Assembly (NCBI RefSeq): GCF_002154505.1
Contig: NZ_MUBM01000011.1
Location: 1 to 45,833, forward strand
Direction: 5' to 3'
Length of the DNA stretch: 45,833 nt
DNA from: Streptomyces carpinensis
GTDB taxonomy: Bacteria > Actinomycetota > Actinomycetes > Streptomycetales > Streptomycetaceae
Below the pieces are notes generated by a model. It was not told the DNA's origin and searched no databases. It saw only the letters and a program-made list of their open reading frames with translations. This document shows positions 32,650 through 40,909 of this stretch, in pieces; position 1 is the first letter of the stretch; every line of letters starts with the position of its first letter. The position numbers and the translations under genes were made by a program.

Positions 32650-33669
32650 TCATCCTTTCGGGGCCGCGCTGGTGTCCCAGTACTCCGAGACCGGCTTGGC
32701 GTTGCGGACCATGCCGACCTGGGCGAAGAGGTCGATGGTCTTCTTCCAGTCCGCATCGGTGTTGACGCCCGGGGCCTTCCCCTGTGTGGCGTCGGTGTGC
32801 AGCAGGGTCAGCGTGGTGGCGAACTGCTCCGACAGGACCTTCGCCGGCGGGAGCTGGCCGGAGGCGCCCGCCATCGAGGCGACGGCGGGACCAGGGTTCT
32901 GCTCCGCTGCCGCCCACGCCTCGCTGGTGGCCTGGGCCATGCGCTGGGCCAGGTCGGGGTCGCTGTTGACGGTGCGTTGCCCGACGATGAGGCCGTTGGA
33001 GTAGAAGTTGAGCCCGTGCTCGGAGAAGCGCAGGTAGGAGACCTTCTTGCCGGCCTTGTTCTGCATGGTGGGGCCCTGGTCGCTGGCGTATCCGAGCAGC
33101 GCGTCCGTCTGGCCTGAGATCACCGCGGCGATCTTTCCGGCCGGGTCGGTGTTCTGGATCTTCACGTCGGACTCGGTGATGCCGTTCTTCTCGAGGAAGA
33201 CCGGGAAGGTTTTGGAGAGGGCGTCACCGGCGGTTCCGGCGATCGTCTTCCCCTTGATGTCCGAGGGCTTGTCGATGCCCTTGTCGGCGAAGAACTGCAC
33301 GGACGCTGGGGTGGTCTGCAGGAACACGCCCAGGCTCTTGACCTTGACTCCCTGGTCCACGCCTGCGAGGACGGCCGGAGTGTCCGCCCAGCCGAAGTCG
33401 GTCTGCCCGGCGGCAGTTGCCTGCACGGTCTTCTGCGAGCCTTGTCCGGCCCGGATCTGCAGGTCGATGCCGTGCTTCTCGTAGATCTTCTGCTGCTTGC
33501 CGTAGTAGAAAGGCGCGTGCTCGCCGTAGGGATACCAGTTCAGGGTGAGCGTGACCTTGTCGAGCTCCTTGCCCGACGCGCTTGTGGTCTTGTCCGAGCC
33601 CTCGCCGCCGCAGGCCGTGGCGAGCAGCAGCAGCGGGACGAGGACGGTGGGCAGTCTGCGCAGGTGCAT
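32650..33669 (-). CDS. ABC transporter substrate-binding lipoprotein, NMT1/THI5-like
   Basis: This 339-residue protein has a lipobox LLATAC with the lipidated Cys20. The mature part begins with the NMT1-like strand VTLTLNWYPYGEHAPFYYGK, followed by GIDLQIRAGQGSQKTVQATA, DFGWADTPAVL and NSDPDLAQRM. Relatives bind thiamine pyrimidine precursors, sulfonates, riboflavin or aromatic acids; the ligand here is unknown. Its operon starts from a promoter region with the LacI operator, which links uptake to the glycan locus. Confidence 0.92.
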   Translation of the reverse strand: MHLRRLPTVLVPLLLLATACGGEGSDKTTSASGKELDKVTLTLNWYPYGEHAPFYYGKQQKIYEKHGIDLQIRAGQGSQKTVQATAAGQTDFGWADTPAVLAGVDQGVKVKSLGVFLQTTPASVQFFADKGIDKPSDIKGKTIAGTAGDALSKTFPVFLEKNGITESDVKIQNTDPAGKIAAVISGQTDALLGYASDQGPTMQNKAGKKVSYLRFSEHGLNFYSNGLIVGQRTVNSDPDLAQRMAQATSEAWAAAEQNPGPAVASMAGASGQLPPAKVLSEQFATTLTLLHTDATQGKAPGVNTDADWKKTIDLFAQVGMVRNAKPVSEYWDTSAAPKG

Positions 33670-33707
33670 GGTCCGGCCCTTCTCGGAGCGGGGAGCGGAA
33701 AGTTGCC

Positions 33708-34571
33708 TCAGTAGGCGGTGCTGACGGCGTCACCCCGGCGGCTGGCGTGCCAGGGGAGCAGGAGCTTCTCGGTGATTTCCACGATCACGAAGAGGACGAC
33801 ACCGATCAGCGACATCACCAGGAGCCCGGCGAAGAGCATCGGGGTGTCGAGATTGCCGTTGGCCTGGAGGATCACATAGCCGAGACCTTCGTTGGCACCG
33901 ACGAACTCGCCGACGACCGCACCGGTGACCGCCAGCGTGACGGCCACCTTCAGACCGGAGAACAGGTGTGGGAACGACGCGGGGAAGCGGATCTTGACGA
34001 AGGTCTGCAGCGCGCTCGCGCCCATGGTCTGGGAGAGCTGGATCATCTCGGGGTCCACCGACTTCAGGCCCGTCACCATGGAGATGACCACCGGGAAGAA
34101 GGCGATGAGCACGGCGATGAGGATCTTCGGCGCGATGCCGAAGCCCAGCCACACCACGAACAGCGGCGCGATGGCGATCTTCGGGATCACCTGCGCGAAC
34201 AGCAGAATCGGATACAGCGTCTTCTCGACGGTCGACGAGTAGACCATCACCACGGCCGCGAGGACGCCGACGACAACCGCGATCACAAAGCCCAGCAGCG
34301 TCTCGTACGTGGTCACCCAGCTGTGGTGCCAGAGGTAGCCGCTCTTGGTGGCCATCACGTCCAGGGTCGCGCCCGGCGACGGAACGAGGTAGGGCTCGAC
34401 CAGGCCGGCGGCTGAGACGGACCACCAGGCGACGAGGCACACGAGGAGCAGGGCGAACGGCCGCCACGAGTGCTCGACCGCCTCGCCGAGCCGCTCGGCC
34501 GCGCCGCGCTGCGCGCGCTCGCTGACTCCCGCCGGGGGAGCGGGAGTCCGGGTGATGGCGCTCTGGCTCAC
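33708..34571 (-). CDS. ABC transporter permease, NitT/TauT type
   Basis: This 287-residue membrane protein has about six hydrophobic segments and the binding-protein-dependent permease EAA region (MIQLSQTMGASALQTFVKIR FPASFPHL). The first segment is AFALLLVCLVAWWSVSAAGL-like at about residue 40. It is the first gene of the operon and is transcribed away from the LacI gene. The start ATG at 34571 has GAGGAG upstream on the minus strand. Confidence 0.92.
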   Translation of the reverse strand: MSQSAITRTPAPPAGVSERAQRGAAERLGEAVEHSWRPFALLLVCLVAWWSVSAAGLVEPYLVPSPGATLDVMATKSGYLWHHSWVTTYETLLGFVIAVVVGVLAAVVMVYSSTVEKTLYPILLFAQVIPKIAIAPLFVVWLGFGIAPKILIAVLIAFFPVVISMVTGLKSVDPEMIQLSQTMGASALQTFVKIRFPASFPHLFSGLKVAVTLAVTGAVVGEFVGANEGLGYVILQANGNLDTPMLFAGLLVMSLIGVVLFVIVEITEKLLLPWHASRRGDAVSTAY

Positions 34572-34641
34572 GGTGAACTCCTCTGACGTCGGGTCGTGGT
34601 GGAGAAGGGGGACGTAGGGGACTGGTGAAAAGCCTGTTGCC

Positions 34642-34667
34642 GGAAACCGCTTCCAGAAAGCGCTTTC
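34642..34667. promoter_or_regulatory. Divergent LacI operator region
   Basis: The perfect GAAAGCGCTTTC (34656-34667) sits next to a degenerate copy GGAAACCGCTTCC (34642-34654), between the ABC operon (minus) and the LacI gene (plus). This implies autoregulation and control of the importer. Confidence 0.8.
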
Positions 34668-34807
34668 TGATATGCTCTGCCACGTTAGGGACAGCGCGTA
34701 CGAATGGTCAAGAGGGCGTCAAGGGGTTTCCGGACCTCGCCGCGCCTGTGACCCTGGTGCGACCTGGGGGTGCCGTGAGCCGACCCGTAAACCGAGGAAG
34801 CGTGCCC

Positions 34808-35881
34808 GTGCCCGAACGGCCCGTAAGGGCACGGACCTACGTGACCCTGGACGCCGTCGCCCGTACCGCCGGAGTCTCCGCGGCCACCGCCTCACGTGCA
34901 CTCAACGGCACCGCACGAGTCCGCGAGGACCTGCGCACGCGTGTGCTGCTCGCCGCCGAGCGCCTCGGCTACATCCCCAACGCCCACGCGCAGGCGCTCG
35001 CGAGCGCCCAGAGCTCCGTCGTCGGCGTCATCTGTCACGACGTCGGCGATCCGTACTTCTCCGCCATAGCCAGCGGCGTGATGCGCGCCGCCGCTGCCCG
35101 GGACCTCATGGTGATGCTGGCGAGCACCTTCCGCGCACCCGCCCGCGAAGTCGCCTACGTCTCCACGCTGCGCGCCCACCGCGCCCGCGCCATCCTGCTC
35201 ATCGGCTCCGGCTTCGAGGACACGGCCTGGGAGCGGTCGATGGCCGCGGAACTGGGGCCGTACAGGTCCAGCGGTGGCCGGGTCGCCGTCGTCAGCCGCC
35301 ACCGCAGCCTGCGGGTGGACACGGTATTGCCGGAGAACCGGGCCGGGGCGGCGGAACTGGCCAGAGCCCTGATCGGCCTGGGGCACCGGGACTTCGCGGT
35401 GCTGACCGGCCCGCCGTCGCTGACGACGGTCGCCGACCGGCTGCGCGGCTTCCGCGACGCGCTGGCCGAACACTCGATCCGGCTGGCCGCCGACCAGGTG
35501 GTCGAGGGCGCGTTCACCCGTGAGGGCGGGTACGCCGCGGCCGCCGAACTGCTCGCCCGGGGCCTCAGGGCGAGTTGCGTCTTCGCCGTCACGGATGTGA
35601 TGGCCGTCGGGGCGCTGGCGGCGCTGCGCGAGAGCGGGCTCCGGGTGCCGGAGGACCTCTCGCTCGCGGGCTTCGACGACGTACCGATCGTACGAGACCT
35701 CACCCCGCCGCTGACCACGGTCGCGCTGCCGCTCGTACGGATGGGAGAGACCGTCCTGGACCTGGCGCTGCGCGAGCCACGGGGGCAGCGCTCGCGCGTG
35801 GAGCGCATCGCGGGTGAGGTCCTGCTGCGGGGCAGCACAGCACCATGGCGGGGCGGCACTGCGCCACCGGGAAGCGAGTGA
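34808..35881 (+). CDS. LacI-family transcriptional regulator
   Basis: This 357-residue repressor has an N-terminal helix-turn-helix (YVTLDAVARTAGVSAATASR ALNG, about residues 10-33) and a hinge and periplasmic-binding-protein-like sensor domain (SSVVGVICHDVGDPYFSAIA, LLIGSGFEDT, VAVVSRH, FAVTDVMAVGALAALRESGL, LSLAGFDDVPIVRDLTPPLT). All signatures are intact. The GTG at 34808 has GAGGAAG at good spacing; GTG 34775 and 34802 are alternatives. The operator palindrome at 34656 lies upstream; equal sites occur before 19739 and 24130. The effector sugar is unknown. Confidence 0.92.
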   Translation: MPERPVRARTYVTLDAVARTAGVSAATASRALNGTARVREDLRTRVLLAAERLGYIPNAHAQALASAQSSVVGVICHDVGDPYFSAIASGVMRAAAARDLMVMLASTFRAPAREVAYVSTLRAHRARAILLIGSGFEDTAWERSMAAELGPYRSSGGRVAVVSRHRSLRVDTVLPENRAGAAELARALIGLGHRDFAVLTGPPSLTTVADRLRGFRDALAEHSIRLAADQVVEGAFTREGGYAAAAELLARGLRASCVFAVTDVMAVGALAALRESGLRVPEDLSLAGFDDVPIVRDLTPPLTTVALPLVRMGETVLDLALREPRGQRSRVERIAGEVLLRGSTAPWRGGTAPPGSE

Positions 35882-35968
35882 CGCCGTACACCCGGCCGCC
35901 CACCGGCTCCTGGCCGTACGCCCGGCCCGGCTCAATGACGGCAATTAGTCCGGACGGAAGGAACGCCC

Positions 35969-37141
35969 ATGACACCGCTTCGGCTCCCGCTCGGTGATCT
36001 GACCATCGACCGCATCACCACGTACGCCGTGGCCCTGCCCACCCGGCGCTCCTTCGGAGTCTCCGGGGGCGCGGTGGCCGTGGCCGGCCGGCCCAGCATC
36101 CGCGTCCTGGTACGGGTCGACGCCGACGGCGTGCACGGCTGGGGCGAGGCGACGCCGATCCCCGCGTGGACGTACGAGACCGCGGAGTCGATCGTCACGA
36201 CCGTCGACCGCTATCTCGCGCCGGCGGTCCTGGGCCGTCCGGCCTGGGATCTCGACGGTGTGGACGCCGCGTTCGACCGGGCCGTCAACCGGGGCTTCAC
36301 CATCGGCGCCCCGCTGGCCAAGGGAGCGGTCGACATCGCGCTGCACGACCTGCTCGGCCGGGCGGCCGGCGTGCCGTTGGGCACGTTGTGGGGGCAGCGG
36401 CGCCGGGAGACGATCGAGTTGGGCTGGGTCGTCTCCGGCCAGTCACCGGCGGAGGCGGGCGACAGCGTGGCGGAGGGCGTGGACGCGGGCTACCGGGCGT
36501 TCAAGGTGAAGGTGGGGCTGCACGACGAGGAGACGGACACGGCAGTGGTGGCGGCCGTACGCGAACACGCCCCGGCCGGAGCCCCGCTGTGGGTGGACGC
36601 CAACCAGGCGTACACCGTGCCGGCCGCGCTGCGCATGTCCGCCCGCCTGGCCGGCCTTCAGGTGGCCGCCTTCGAACAGCCGCTGCCCGCCAACGACATC
36701 GCCGGACTGCGCAGGCTCCGGGAGGCCTCACCGATCCCGGTCGCGCTCGACGAGAGCCTGCGCCACCCCACCGACCTGGCGACGTTCGTCCGTCTCGAAG
36801 CTGTCGACATCGCCATCGCCAAGGTGCAGCGCAGCGGCGGGCTCACGCTCTCACGGCGGCTGTGCGCGCTGGCCGAGGACTGCGGCGTACAGCTCATGGG
36901 GTCGGGACTCACCGACTCGGACGTGGGGCTCGCCGCCTCGCTGCACCTCTTCGCGGCCTACGGGCTCGACACGCCCGTGGATCTGAACGGCCGCCAGTTC
37001 GTCGAGTCGCCCTACGCGGGGCCGACCGTGGTGATCGAGAACGGGACGGCGCGGGTGCCCAACGGTCCGGGACTCGGCGTCGAGGTCGACGACGCCGCGG
37101 TGGGGAAGCTGGCTGTGGACGTCCTCGAACAGCGGTCGTGA
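35969..37141 (+). CDS. Mandelate racemase / muconate lactonizing enzyme family protein
   Basis: This is a 390-residue enolase-superfamily enzyme. The N-terminal capping domain (about 10-135) is followed by a barrel with acid/base Lys179 and Lys181 (FKVKVG), metal ligands in VDANQAY (about 209), FEQPLP and ALDES, and Lys285 in AKVQRSGG. This two-lysine layout is that of the MLE subgroup (cycloisomerases, dipeptide epimerases) rather than mandelate racemase. GGAAGGAA precedes ATG 35969. It is probably co-transcribed with lacI (87-bp gap). It could process an acid sugar or lactone made by the oxidative enzymes; this is inference. Confidence 0.88.
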   Translation: MTPLRLPLGDLTIDRITTYAVALPTRRSFGVSGGAVAVAGRPSIRVLVRVDADGVHGWGEATPIPAWTYETAESIVTTVDRYLAPAVLGRPAWDLDGVDAAFDRAVNRGFTIGAPLAKGAVDIALHDLLGRAAGVPLGTLWGQRRRETIELGWVVSGQSPAEAGDSVAEGVDAGYRAFKVKVGLHDEETDTAVVAAVREHAPAGAPLWVDANQAYTVPAALRMSARLAGLQVAAFEQPLPANDIAGLRRLREASPIPVALDESLRHPTDLATFVRLEAVDIAIAKVQRSGGLTLSRRLCALAEDCGVQLMGSGLTDSDVGLAASLHLFAAYGLDTPVDLNGRQFVESPYAGPTVVIENGTARVPNGPGLGVEVDDAAVGKLAVDVLEQRS

Positions 37142-37224
37142 GCATCAGGGCGCGAGGCCTTCCGTCCCGGGCACGACTCTGTCGCGAGGCGCCTGGTCCC
37201 CCCGTAGCCGTCGTCCTGCGGAAA

Positions 37225-37246
37225 GGCGGCCCCGCTGAGGGCCGCC
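37225..37246 (+). terminator. Terminator after the MR/MLE gene
   Basis: The arms GGCGGCCC (37225-37232) and GGGCCGCC (37239-37246) enclose a 6-nt loop 84 bp after the stop. Confidence 0.65.
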
Positions 37247-37320
37247 GCACGACCGGTCCCGCTCGTCCGCGACACGGTTCTGCTTGTCGGCCATCACGCA
37301 CGTTGCCCTCGTCGACTACC

Positions 37321-37557
37321 TCATCCATGCGGGTAGGGGCCGCCCTTGGGGCGCCGCGACGTCCGCCCCGGGACGGACGCGTGGATGCGCTCATATGGGG
37401 GTGATCGCACCCTGTCCTTTCCGAGTTGTCGCTGCAGGCCCGTGATCTGGTGGCGTAGGGCCAGGATCTCGGCGTCCTTGTCCCGATCGCTGAGCGGGAG
37501 CAGGCACAGCATGGCGAACGCGTTGGTCACGCCCAGACAGGCCAGTCGCAGCAGCAC
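37321..37557 (-). pseudogene. N-terminal remnant of an IS3/IS481-type integrase-core transposase
   Basis: The frame begins MLLRLACLGVTNAFAMLCLL, PLSDRDKDAEILALRHQITG, LQRQLGKDRVR, the common start of actinobacterial integrase-core transposases. It loses similarity after about residue 52. The DDE core is missing. Confidence 0.75.
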
Positions 37558-37916
37558 AGCCGGCCATCATGCCGCGATGCTCGACAGCCGCGCGAGAGCG
37601 CCGGCTCGAACGACCGCGCTCGACCTCTCCTGCCATCGCACGCACCGGCTCCTACCAGGGCGGATGAGGTTTCCGGCAAGGGAAAGGTTTCGCGCCTGCC
37701 TCACTCGCCATTGCGGGCGACACCAGCACCGAGCATGCCGTCAGGGTTGCGAGGCAGCCAGCGAGTCCCGATGCTCGCAACTTCGCCGACCCCTGGTACG
37801 AGGGACGGCACGGCGACCAGATTTTGACATGATGCCTCCCCGAGGTGCCTCCCTGGCCCTCGCCATGAGCGAGCCATGCGAGAGGTCTGGCCTGTTGCCC
37901 ATCGGGGATACACCGG
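37558..37916. other. Gap without a supported gene
   Basis: No open frame here shows motifs or a ribosome binding site, and no hairpin or repeat was found. It separates the transposase remnant from the carbohydrate-binding relic. Confidence 0.4.
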
Positions 37917-38304
37917 CTACCAGCGGTACACGTACTCGTATCCGCCGAATGTGGCGTGCGTGCCGCTCGGCTTGGTGATGGTGACCGTGTGCGGGCCGTC
38001 GCCGAGCCGCGGGGACTCGTAGACGACAGCGTCGGCCACACGCTTGGGCGACGCGGTGTCCACGGTCACCGGATCCTGGTCGTCGATGGTGATGGCGACG
38101 GGCCTGGTCGTTGTTCTTCTCCCCGTGGATCCGCACCCGGTTGCCCGTGAAGGTGAAGCTCACGGTGGCGCCGTCCGTCCAGGTGAAGAGCACGTAGTCC
38201 TGGAAGTCGCCGAGCCCGCGGGAGGCCGAGCGTGACCAGCCGGAGCTCGTATCGGGTTGCGTCCCAAGGTCTGCGTCATTGCCGATTCGGAGGTGGTCGG
38301 TCAT
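37917..38304 (-). pseudogene. Frameshifted beta-sandwich (carbohydrate-binding-like) protein
   Basis: The first frame gives MTDHLRIGNDADLGTQPDTS, SRGLGDFQDYVLFTWTDGAT, VSFTFTGNRVRIHGEKNN. After one extra base near 38100 the next frame continues PVAITIDDQDPVTVDTASPK, RVADAVVYESPRLGDGPHTV, TITKPSGTHATFGGYEYVYR, W and stop. The whole is one all-beta domain of about 127 residues, as found attached to glycosidases. No signal peptide is present. Confidence 0.65.
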
Positions 38305-38424
38305 ACCGGAGCGTAACGGGGCAACGGATACCAGCGCCTCCCGAGTGGTCTACACCACATGAGCGTTTCCTGTGAAGAGTCTATGGCGGAATCGCTCGCC
38401 TAACTCCCCTCCGGCGCCCAGCTC

Positions 38425-38453
38425 TTGACAGTCATCCGATGTATCTCTAGGTT
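38425..38453 (+). promoter_or_regulatory. Promoter of the GH20-GH29 operon with embedded GntR operator
   Basis: TTGACA (38425-38430) is followed after 17 bp by TAGGTT (38448-38453). The spacer holds the operator CATCCGATGTATCTC (38433-38447), so a bound repressor would block RNA polymerase. Confidence 0.75.
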
Positions 38454-38499
38454 CACGCCCGTAGGTGGTCAAGGAATCGTCAACTCTCCCTCGACGCAT

Positions 38500-38518
38500 C
38501 TCGATACATTGGATGAAT
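38500..38518 (-). promoter_or_regulatory. Second GntR operator before GH20, reverse orientation
   Basis: Its reverse complement ATTCATCCAATGTATCGAG matches the shared motif. It is centred 68 bp downstream of the first site and faces it, the same layout as before the GH95-like gene. Confidence 0.7.
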
Positions 38519-38684
38519 CACCGGGGCTCCGACCGCGGAGGTCGCGACCTCGGGCCGTGGTCGGCACGGTGGGGTCTGCCCGTAGAGCTCGATCGCGGGG
38601 CCGGCCACCGGCCATTGCCGCCGACGTCGCTGTGTGCCCTCGCTCCCGTTCGCCGATGTCCACCGACCGATTCAGGAGACGACA

Positions 38685-40895
38685 ATGCGTCGCGTCATAG
38701 CGCTACTCAGCGTGATCGTCGCGGTACTCACCGGGTCCTTCCTCACCCCTGCTGTCGCGGCTCCACCCGCGGAGCGAACCGGTGCTCCACCGGTGGTGCC
38801 CAGACCGGCGACATGGGATGACTTGGGCGGCACGGTCGCGCTCACGGAGCGGTCACGGATACTCGTCGACCCGGCGTCGCGTTCCCGTACGAGCACGCCT
38901 ACCGGGCGTCAGGCCCTCCCCGGACCCGCCCGCGAGACCGTGCAACAGCTGGCCATGGGACTGCGGGCCGAGATCGAGCAGGTCACCGGCTTGCGGCTGA
39001 CTGTCAGCAGCGGGCCCGGGAAGGCGGGCCCGGGTGACATCCGCCTGCGGCTGATCGATGACGAGGCGCTGGGCGCGGAGGGCTATCGGTTCGACAGCGC
39101 CGGAGCCATCGACATCAGGGCGGCATCGACACACGGATTGTTCTACGGGACCCGTACCCTCCTGCAGACGCTGCGGGCCACGCCCGGCCACCCGGACGTG
39201 CCTCGCGCCCGCAGTACAGACCGGCCCAGCCAGCAGGTCCGCATGGTCATGCTGGATGCCGGCCGCAAGTACTGGCGGATCGACTACCTGGAGAACCTCA
39301 TCCGCAGGATGGCCGACCTCAAACTCAACACGCTCTTCATGCAGTTCTCCGACGCCGAGGGATTCAGGCTCAACAGCCCGAAGTTCCCCGGCCTGGCCGA
39401 CCCCGACCACAGCTACAGCCGGGCCGACATCGAACGCCTCAAGGCACTCGCGGCCCGCGAGCACGTCCAGTTGATGCCGGGCATCGACGCTCCCGGACAT
39501 GCGACGGTGATCAGCGACGCGTTCGACATCGGATTCGGTGACGGCGCGGACCCCTGCACGGGGGCGCACACACACTCCCACCTCACCCCCGACTGGATCC
39601 TGGACATCACCGACCCCAAGGCGGCCGAAGTGAGTCGGCGGATCGTCGACGAGTTCGTCACCTGGTTCGACGCCCCGATGTTCAGCATCGGCGCCGATGA
39701 GCTTCCCGGTCAGCTGGCCAACTGCCCGCGGGTCAAGCGACACCTGGCAGAGGACCCCGACGTCAGCACCCTCGGCGACATGCTGAACCGGTACATCAAC
39801 ACCCTCGACGACGTGGTGACCTCGCACGGCAAGCGCAGCGCGATCTACAACGGATCGGAACACCTGGCCGCACCCCAGCAGACGGTGCACCCGTCGGTCG
39901 TCTTCCTCACCTGGGAGGGCACAGGAACCCAGCCGGTCATCCCGAACCACGACGAGATCGCCATCGGCCCCTTCTACGTGACGCCGAACAACTACCACAA
40001 CCTGTATCCGGACGAGTCGTGGATGTACGGCACCTGGGCACCCAGCACCGCACCGGACATGCTCGGTTCAGGCCTGATGAACTGGGCCGATTACAACTTC
40101 TGGGCTCAGGACGGGTACTTCGAGCAGACCATGGCAGCACCGCGCGCCATCCTGGCGGACCGGTCCTGGAACGCCTCCCCGACGCCCGGCGCGGTCGGTG
40201 ACTTCCGGGCCACCGTCGCGCGGATCGGCGACCCGCCCGGAATCCGGCCCGAGCCGGTGACCCCACGGGTGGACGACGGCCGGCCCAGCCACCAATGGAC
40301 GTTCGACGCCGCCTCCTATCCCAGGGGCTGGACCTACGCCAGCCGCCCCCCGAACACGATCATGACCGAGGACACCGCAGGAGACCTGCCCGGTACGACC
40401 TACATCATCAACAACCCGGACCTGGTGGAGGGAGGCGTGCGCGGGCAGGCCTTCCGCTTCGACAACGACCGTGACGGCGTCGGCTTCGGCGGCCTCGATG
40501 TCTCCGAGCCCTGGACCGCGTCGGCCTGGGTCAGGCTCACCGCCCGCACCAGCGACCAGGTGCTGCTCAGCTCCCGCGCCGGCGCCCTGAAACTGCAGCA
40601 GTACGGCACCGGCAGGGTCGGCCTGACCCGCTACGGCGTCGCCGACTACAGCTTCGACTACACCGTTCCGCTGGACCGCTGGGTCCAGCTCACGTGGGTG
40701 GCCGAGCCCGGACACACCACGCTGTACGCCGACGGTGAGCGCGTCGGCACGATCGACGCCTCCGTCCCGCTGCCCCTGCGCTCCATCGGTACACCCCGCG
40801 CAAGCCTGCGCGGCGATCTGGACGAGCTGTTCACCTGGGACGAAGCACTCAACCCCAGCCAGGTCCACGACCACTTCGCCAGCTACCGACGCTGA
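38685..40895 (+). CDS. Secreted GH20 beta-N-acetylhexosaminidase with LamG domain
   Basis: This 736-residue protein starts at ATG 38685 after AGGAGA. A Sec signal (about 1-26) is followed by a GH20b-type N-domain (about 35-165) and the GH20 barrel (about 180-490: MVMLDAGRKYWRIDYLENLI, HVQLMPGIDAPGHATVI, FSIGADELPG with the catalytic Asp338-Glu339 pair, and WTYGTW-like WMYGTWAP). A LamG/ConA jelly roll closes the protein (about 565-735: TASAWVRLTARTSDQVLLSS, LDRWVQLTWVAEPGHTTLYA, DLDELFTWDEAL). It removes terminal GlcNAc/GalNAc by substrate-assisted catalysis. It forms an operon with the fucosidase 14 bp downstream under GntR-type operators. Confidence 0.92.
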   Translation: MRRVIALLSVIVAVLTGSFLTPAVAAPPAERTGAPPVVPRPATWDDLGGTVALTERSRILVDPASRSRTSTPTGRQALPGPARETVQQLAMGLRAEIEQVTGLRLTVSSGPGKAGPGDIRLRLIDDEALGAEGYRFDSAGAIDIRAASTHGLFYGTRTLLQTLRATPGHPDVPRARSTDRPSQQVRMVMLDAGRKYWRIDYLENLIRRMADLKLNTLFMQFSDAEGFRLNSPKFPGLADPDHSYSRADIERLKALAAREHVQLMPGIDAPGHATVISDAFDIGFGDGADPCTGAHTHSHLTPDWILDITDPKAAEVSRRIVDEFVTWFDAPMFSIGADELPGQLANCPRVKRHLAEDPDVSTLGDMLNRYINTLDDVVTSHGKRSAIYNGSEHLAAPQQTVHPSVVFLTWEGTGTQPVIPNHDEIAIGPFYVTPNNYHNLYPDESWMYGTWAPSTAPDMLGSGLMNWADYNFWAQDGYFEQTMAAPRAILADRSWNASPTPGAVGDFRATVARIGDPPGIRPEPVTPRVDDGRPSHQWTFDAASYPRGWTYASRPPNTIMTEDTAGDLPGTTYIINNPDLVEGGVRGQAFRFDNDRDGVGFGGLDVSEPWTASAWVRLTARTSDQVLLSSRAGALKLQQYGTGRVGLTRYGVADYSFDYTVPLDRWVQLTWVAEPGHTTLYADGERVGTIDASVPLPLRSIGTPRASLRGDLDELFTWDEALNPSQVHDHFASYRR

Positions 40896-40909
40896 ACCGA
40901 ATCGGAGGA

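Noticed and set aside
31628..33004. 458-codon plus-strand frame across the ABC genes
   Set aside because: Shadow of the ATP-binding and lipoprotein genes, whose motifs are complete on the minus strand.
34625..34807. Longer LacI start at ATG 34625
   Set aside because: It would place the operator palindrome inside the coding region and add about 60 residues unlike a LacI N-terminus.
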